Of a stretch of 64,000 bases of DNA, positions 60,430-64,000 are shown piece by piece (position 1 is the first letter of the stretch; each line of letters opens with the position of its first letter). The notes beneath the pieces are model-generated. The model did not search any database. It was given only the letters and a program-made list of their open reading frames with translations, and was not told the DNA's origin. Source of the stretch: an uncultured Poribacteria bacterium (GTDB lineage Bacteria > Poribacteria > WGA-4E > WGA-3G); NCBI GenBank assembly GCA_951828515.1, contig OX639992.1, forward strand, positions 2,892,217 through 2,956,216. The letters run 5' to 3'. The translations under genes and the position numbers were made by a program.

Positions 60430-61380
60430 ATGAAATACGATAGCGTCTTACTCGTGGCATTCGGTGGACCAACACCCGGATGCTGTCAAAAATACAATAA
60501 AGACATGTGTCCCGGTGAAGCCTATTGTTTTGTCGAGGGAATTGCTGGGGCAGCTGAATCTCAAAAAGAACGCGTAAAAGACATCTCAGCCCACTACGTA
60601 AAATTGGGCGGATTTTCGCCATTCAACGAATTGACTTTCAAACAAGCCGATGCGTTAGAAACCGCACTGCAAACGCGCAATCTACCCCTTCCTGTTTACA
60701 CTGGATTCAGGCATTGGAATCCCTATTTAAAAGATGTCATCGCAGAAATGGCACAAAGGGGACACCGCGAAATACTCGGCATTATCATGGCACCCCACCA
60801 GTCCAAAGTCAGTTGGGAATGGTACCAACAAGCAGTAAAAAAAGGGATCGACGCAGTCGATGGTGAAAAACCGACTGTCGATTATCTCGACCCGTGGTAT
60901 ACACACAAGGGTTACGTCGGTGCCATTGCCGAAATCATCGAAACCGCATGTGGCGACAAGTTGGCACGCGCTGAACTTGTTTTCACGGCACACGCAGTTC
61001 CGCAATCAGTGGCGGATACTTCACCCTATACACAACAATTTGGAAAAACTGGCGAGGCAGTCGCTAAACAAATTGGAAAGACACGGTTCGGTTTAGCATA
61101 CCAGAGCGAGGTAGAAAGTAGTCCTATTCCATGGACACAGCCGGATATCAATGATTGGCTTAAAGCCGAAAAGGAAGAGGGTGTTGATACTGTCGTCGCT
61201 TCACCGATCGGTTTCCTCTGCGACCATGTCGAGGTACTCTACGATTTGGACATAGAGGCGACAGAAACCGCCGAAGCCTGTGACATCGATTTCATTCGGG
61301 CAGGCACGGTCGGGGACCATCCCAAATTCATCAATATGTTAGCAGACTTTGTCTCTGAAAAAGCGGCGGAAGAGAAATAA
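60430..61380 (+). CDS. hemH: Ferrochelatase
   Basis: 316 residues; inserts Fe(II) into porphyrin. Catalytic His region FTAHAVPQ, IGFLCDHVEVLYDLD, and N-terminal LLVAFGGP. Unusual: after GGP, the usual negatively charged helix (about EDVxPFLxN) is replaced by PGCCQKYNKDMCPGEAYC, with Cys18, Cys19, Cys27 and Cys33, which could bind a metal or Fe-S cluster. A single domain of about standard length. Lies 9 bases behind the MBL gene; its ribosome site (AGGAGG) overlaps that gene's end. Might use coproporphyrin or protoporphyrin; with HemY in the operon, both the protoporphyrin and coproporphyrin routes are possible. Confidence 0.92.
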   Translation: MKYDSVLLVAFGGPTPGCCQKYNKDMCPGEAYCFVEGIAGAAESQKERVKDISAHYVKLGGFSPFNELTFKQADALETALQTRNLPLPVYTGFRHWNPYLKDVIAEMAQRGHREILGIIMAPHQSKVSWEWYQQAVKKGIDAVDGEKPTVDYLDPWYTHKGYVGAIAEIIETACGDKLARAELVFTAHAVPQSVADTSPYTQQFGKTGEAVAKQIGKTRFGLAYQSEVESSPIPWTQPDINDWLKAEKEEGVDTVVASPIGFLCDHVEVLYDLDIEATETAEACDIDFIRAGTVGDHPKFINMLADFVSEKAAEEK

Positions 61381-61399
61381 GTTAGAACGTACGTACTTC

Positions 61400-61464
61400 G
61401 TTGGTAGGTGTGGTTTGAAACCGTACCGAGCCGATGTCTGTAGGGGTAGGTCTTGTGCCTACCC
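61400..61464. repeat. Palindromic repeats GTAGGT and GGGTAGG family
   Basis: GGTAGGTGTGGTTTGAAACC followed by GTACC (61403-61427) and GGGTAGG/CCTACCC (61444-61464) lie between hemH and hemY. Relatives at 26371-26401, 13483-13626 and 46352-46372. Confidence 0.5.
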
Positions 61465-61483
61465 TATCACCCTATCATAGGTT

Positions 61484-62902
61484 ATGTCGAAAAACTCGGG
61501 TAGAAAGCATGCTATTATTATCGGAGGCGGTATCACAGGTTTAGCCGCCTGCTACCGCTTACAGCGCGAGGCTACTGCGCGCGATATTCCGCTGGACATT
61601 ACACTCCTTGAGGCGGGTGGACGTGTCGGTGGTGTTATTCAAACCGAACACCGTGATGGGTTTCTCATTGAGCACGGTCCCGATGCTTTTATTTCGACTA
61701 AACCAGCGGCAAAGGCATTATGTGAGGAAATTGGTATTGCAGATCAATTCATTGGGACCAACCCAAAGGTCCGCCGGAGTTTTGTAATCCGGGATGGGAC
61801 GTTGCATCCCGTCCCTGAAGGTTTTTATCTGATGGCACCGGGGTCGTTCAAGCCGTTTTTAAAAACGCCGCTCTTCAGTTGGCGAGGGAAACTGCGGATG
61901 GCACTCGACCTCTTTATTCCGCGCAGGGAAAGAGATACGGACGAAGCTGTCGCACACTTCGTCCGGCGTCGCCTCGGCACTGAAGCTTTCACACGGATGG
62001 CACAACCTATGATAGGAGGCATTTATACCTCAGATGCCGAAAATTTAAGCCTACAGGCAACATTCCCAAGATTCCTGGAAATGGAAAAAGCGCACGGCAG
62101 TATTATCAAGGCACTCCGTGCGCAGAAAAAGCAAGCCGCCCAAACCAGTCGAGACACAAGTGGACCTCGCTACAGTCTTTTTCTCTCGTTTAAATCTGGA
62201 ATGCAGACCCTGACCGATACACTTACCCAAGCTGTATCCAGCAGTATCAGATTAAATGCGAAAGTAGAACATATTCAACAAACGAGCGATGGGAACAGGT
62301 GGCATGTTTCGCTCGCTAACGGAGAAACGCTAAACGCCGAACTTCTCTGCATTGCCCTTCCAGCACCACATACAGCAGCACTCATCGGAGACCTATCAAG
62401 TCCACTTACCTCAAAACTCAACGCGATCCCCTACGCCTCCTCGGCAACAGTCAATTTAGCATTTCGCCGTGAAGATATCACACACCCATTGGATGGCATG
62501 GGATTCGTTGTCCCTGCTACGGAAAACCTATCTCTCATTGGCTGTTCTTTCAGTAGCATTAAATTTGAAAGCCGCGCGCCAGCCGACCATGTTCTGTTGC
62601 GCGCTTTTGTTGGCGAACCCACGTCGAAAAAAACTGAAATGGAACTCATCGAATTGTGTCAGGCAGATTTAACACCCCTTCTTGGGCTCAAAGATGCCCC
62701 ACAGTTTGCCATCGTTAGTAAACATTCACAAGCAATGGCACAGTATCAGGTAGGACATCAAGATGTTGTCAGTAGTATAGAGCAGTTCACGAGCGAATTG
62801 CGAGGATTAGCCCTCGCAGGAAATGGTTACCATGGCGTCGGCATTCCAGACTGTATTCAGAGCGGAGAAGAGGCAGCACTTACACTCTTAGATGCACTAT
62901 AG
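61484..62902 (+). CDS. hemY: Protoporphyrinogen/coproporphyrinogen III oxidase, HemY/HemG FAD type
   Basis: 472 residues; FAD enzyme that aromatises the macrocycle with oxygen or another acceptor. FAD loop IIIGGGITGLAACYRLQ, EAGGRVGGVIQTEHRDGFLIEHGPDAFI, and C-terminal FAD part LALAGNGYHGVGIPDCIQSGEEAA are diagnostic. Follows hemH by about 100 bases that contain two palindromes, so cotranscription is not certain. Together with hemE and hemH most of the late haem pathway is here. Confidence 0.95.
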   Translation: MSKNSGRKHAIIIGGGITGLAACYRLQREATARDIPLDITLLEAGGRVGGVIQTEHRDGFLIEHGPDAFISTKPAAKALCEEIGIADQFIGTNPKVRRSFVIRDGTLHPVPEGFYLMAPGSFKPFLKTPLFSWRGKLRMALDLFIPRRERDTDEAVAHFVRRRLGTEAFTRMAQPMIGGIYTSDAENLSLQATFPRFLEMEKAHGSIIKALRAQKKQAAQTSRDTSGPRYSLFLSFKSGMQTLTDTLTQAVSSSIRLNAKVEHIQQTSDGNRWHVSLANGETLNAELLCIALPAPHTAALIGDLSSPLTSKLNAIPYASSATVNLAFRREDITHPLDGMGFVVPATENLSLIGCSFSSIKFESRAPADHVLLRAFVGEPTSKKTEMELIELCQADLTPLLGLKDAPQFAIVSKHSQAMAQYQVGHQDVVSSIEQFTSELRGLALAGNGYHGVGIPDCIQSGEEAALTLLDAL

Positions 62903-62916
62903 GGTTCTTTAGTTTT

Positions 62917-62977
62917 CTTGTAGGAGGGAACTCCGATTCCCGACTTCCCTTTGTAGGAGCGAGCGCCAGTTCGCGAT
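62917..62977. repeat. TGTAGGAG repeat block before the cytochrome gene
   Basis: 28 bases from 62917 are identical to 21621-21648. A following TGTAGGAGCGAGCG...TCGCGATA segment (62951-62978) is related to TGTAGGAGCGAG...CTCGCGATC at 13555-13581. They sit just before the ATG at 62983. Confidence 0.6.
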
Positions 62978-62982
62978 ACTTT

Positions 62983-63993
62983 ATGAGAACGTATCGACGC
63001 AGAGTTACCATAGGCTTCGGACTATTCGGATGCGTGTTGGTGGTGTTAATTGGAAACCTCGCCCCTCATGCTAAGGATACTACAAATCGTGTCGAAGAAG
63101 CCTATCAGGGATTTCAGGAAGGAAAGTGTAAAAGTTGTCACCCCGCAATCTGGAGAGAATGGGAAAATTCGATGCACGCCAAGGCATGGGTTGACGAAAT
63201 TTATCAGGAGGTTGCAAATCAAATTAAGGATAGAGAAGCCAAATGTGACCAGTGCCATGCCCCTCAACCGATCCTCATCACGGGCATTGGAGAAATGCCG
63301 AAACTTAGAAATAAACAACGAGAAGCCGGTGTTTCATGCCTCGTCTGTCATCTTGATGCCGAAGGCGCAATGCACGGACCACCAGCGAGCGCAGAAACCT
63401 ATTTCCACGCGAATGTAACCAATCCTATCTATACCGCACCAACAACGCTCTGTAGTACCTGCCATGGTCAACCGACCGTTCCTGAACACGACCAGGTTTC
63501 CAGTTTTCTGGAGAGTAAATTCGCCGAGGGAGATAAGAGTTGTGCCACGTGCCACATGCCAGTTGTAAACCGACTCCAAAGCACAGCCAGTTATGAAAGC
63601 ATCAAAGGCAGGAAGCATACATGGCGCGGCAGCCGGAGTGTCGCACAACTCAGGCGTGCTGCAGCACTTCAACTTGAAATCGCACCTGAGAAAGTGAATG
63701 TAATGCTACAGAGCAAAACGGGTCACATCTTGCCGGGTGGCACATTGCGCACCATCATTCTTGAAGTAAAACTTCTTTCTCCAAAAGGCACCCAACGGCA
63801 AAAAGAACAAATCTCAATTTCGGATAAGAAGCAAAACCGTCTGCTCCCAAATGAGGAGAGAACTTACATTTTCGACACTTTATCCAGTGCGATTGGGGAC
63901 ACAGTCACAGTCCGATTGATGTACCAATTGACACCGAACACACCTGAATCCGAATGGATATTGATGGCAGAAAAAATTCACATTGTCCGTTGA
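62983..63993 (+). CDS. Five-haem c-type cytochrome (cytochrome c554-like)
   Basis: 336 residues. Membrane anchor or uncleaved signal in the N-terminus (ITIGFGLFGCVLVVLIGNLA-like). Five CxxCH motifs: CKSCH, CDQCH, CLVCH, CSTCH, CATCH, at residues about 48, 87, 118, 156 and 185. Spacing and the KSCHPAIWREWENSMHAKAW motif resemble cytochrome c554/hydroxylamine-type and multihaem electron carriers. The haem-free C-terminal third looks like a beta domain (TGHILPGGTLRTIILEVKLL). Likely periplasmic, receiving electrons from quinol or other carriers. No downstream gene is visible in the last 7 bases. Confidence 0.9.
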   Translation: MRTYRRRVTIGFGLFGCVLVVLIGNLAPHAKDTTNRVEEAYQGFQEGKCKSCHPAIWREWENSMHAKAWVDEIYQEVANQIKDREAKCDQCHAPQPILITGIGEMPKLRNKQREAGVSCLVCHLDAEGAMHGPPASAETYFHANVTNPIYTAPTTLCSTCHGQPTVPEHDQVSSFLESKFAEGDKSCATCHMPVVNRLQSTASYESIKGRKHTWRGSRSVAQLRRAAALQLEIAPEKVNVMLQSKTGHILPGGTLRTIILEVKLLSPKGTQRQKEQISISDKKQNRLLPNEERTYIFDTLSSAIGDTVTVRLMYQLTPNTPESEWILMAEKIHIVR

Positions 63994-64000
63994 GGTACTA

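Overview
The window looks like a chromosomal contig of a Gram-negative-type, probably uncultured bacterium. The mix of FG-GAP/ASPIC, LamG and malectin-like exported proteins, a sulfatase, a PhyH dioxygenase, an enolase-superfamily/SDR cluster and very many short palindromic intergenic repeats resembles Candidatus Poribacteria or a related sponge-associated lineage. That assignment is inference from gene style only. YidC has a long periplasmic domain, menaquinone is made by the futalosine route (mqnC), and a five-haem cytochrome sits beside a haem operon.

Layout. 1-5300: aminotransferase (cut by the edge), small membrane protein, rimI, isochorismatase-type hydrolase, then on the minus strand a malectin-like exported protein and a CRTAC1-type FG-GAP/ASPIC protein. 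5600-12040: the classical rnpA-yidD-yidC-jag-mnmE block, without rpmH, preceded by an HNH nuclease and interrupted after rnpA by an IS200/IS605-like remnant and a coiled-coil membrane gene. 12100-13500: a zinc-ribbon protein and an exported thioredoxin/TPR gene whose active site reads W-TGA-G-F-C, a strong selenocysteine candidate with a hairpin just after the TGA. 13600-21500 (minus): rRNA pseudouridine synthase, HAD phosphatase, pdxJ, glutamate dehydrogenase, NHL propeller protein, glnE. 21800-26300: sugar-acid type catabolic genes (isomerase, enolase superfamily, SDR), tatD, lipoprotein. 26500-31850: a sugar ABC permease and a very unusual 1352-residue open frame joining an ECF sigma factor, an FtsZ GTPase domain and the PHP plus polymerase part of DnaE. 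32000-44050 (minus): solute-binding protein, M23 peptidase, tiny membrane protein, CBS protein, PhyH, Nramp-like transporter, YdiJ-like FAD/Fe-S dehydrogenase, GT4, coiled-coil protein, OGG1-type glycosylase; a tRNA-Leu lies on the plus strand. 44300-49000: ppiD, sulfatase, mqnC. 49100-54270: rpoZ, tRNA-Thr/Tyr/Gly/Thr, rpmG, tRNA-Trp, secE, nusG, rplK, rplA, L10 leader, rplJ, rplL. 54470-64000: polytopic membrane protein, zinc dehydrogenase, LamG protein, hemE, MBL-TPR protein, hemH, hemY and a multihaem cytochrome.

Intergenic DNA is crowded with short inverted-repeat elements. Two share a perfect 12-bp terminal repeat, one is nested in the loop of another, and two touch the 3' ends of coding genes (rnpA, the pseudouridine synthase) and supply their stop codons.

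The two observations most worth following are the sigma-FtsZ-DnaE fusion (27792-31850) and the putative selenocysteine thioredoxin (12559-13473). All calls come from reading the sequence by hand; no database search was run.
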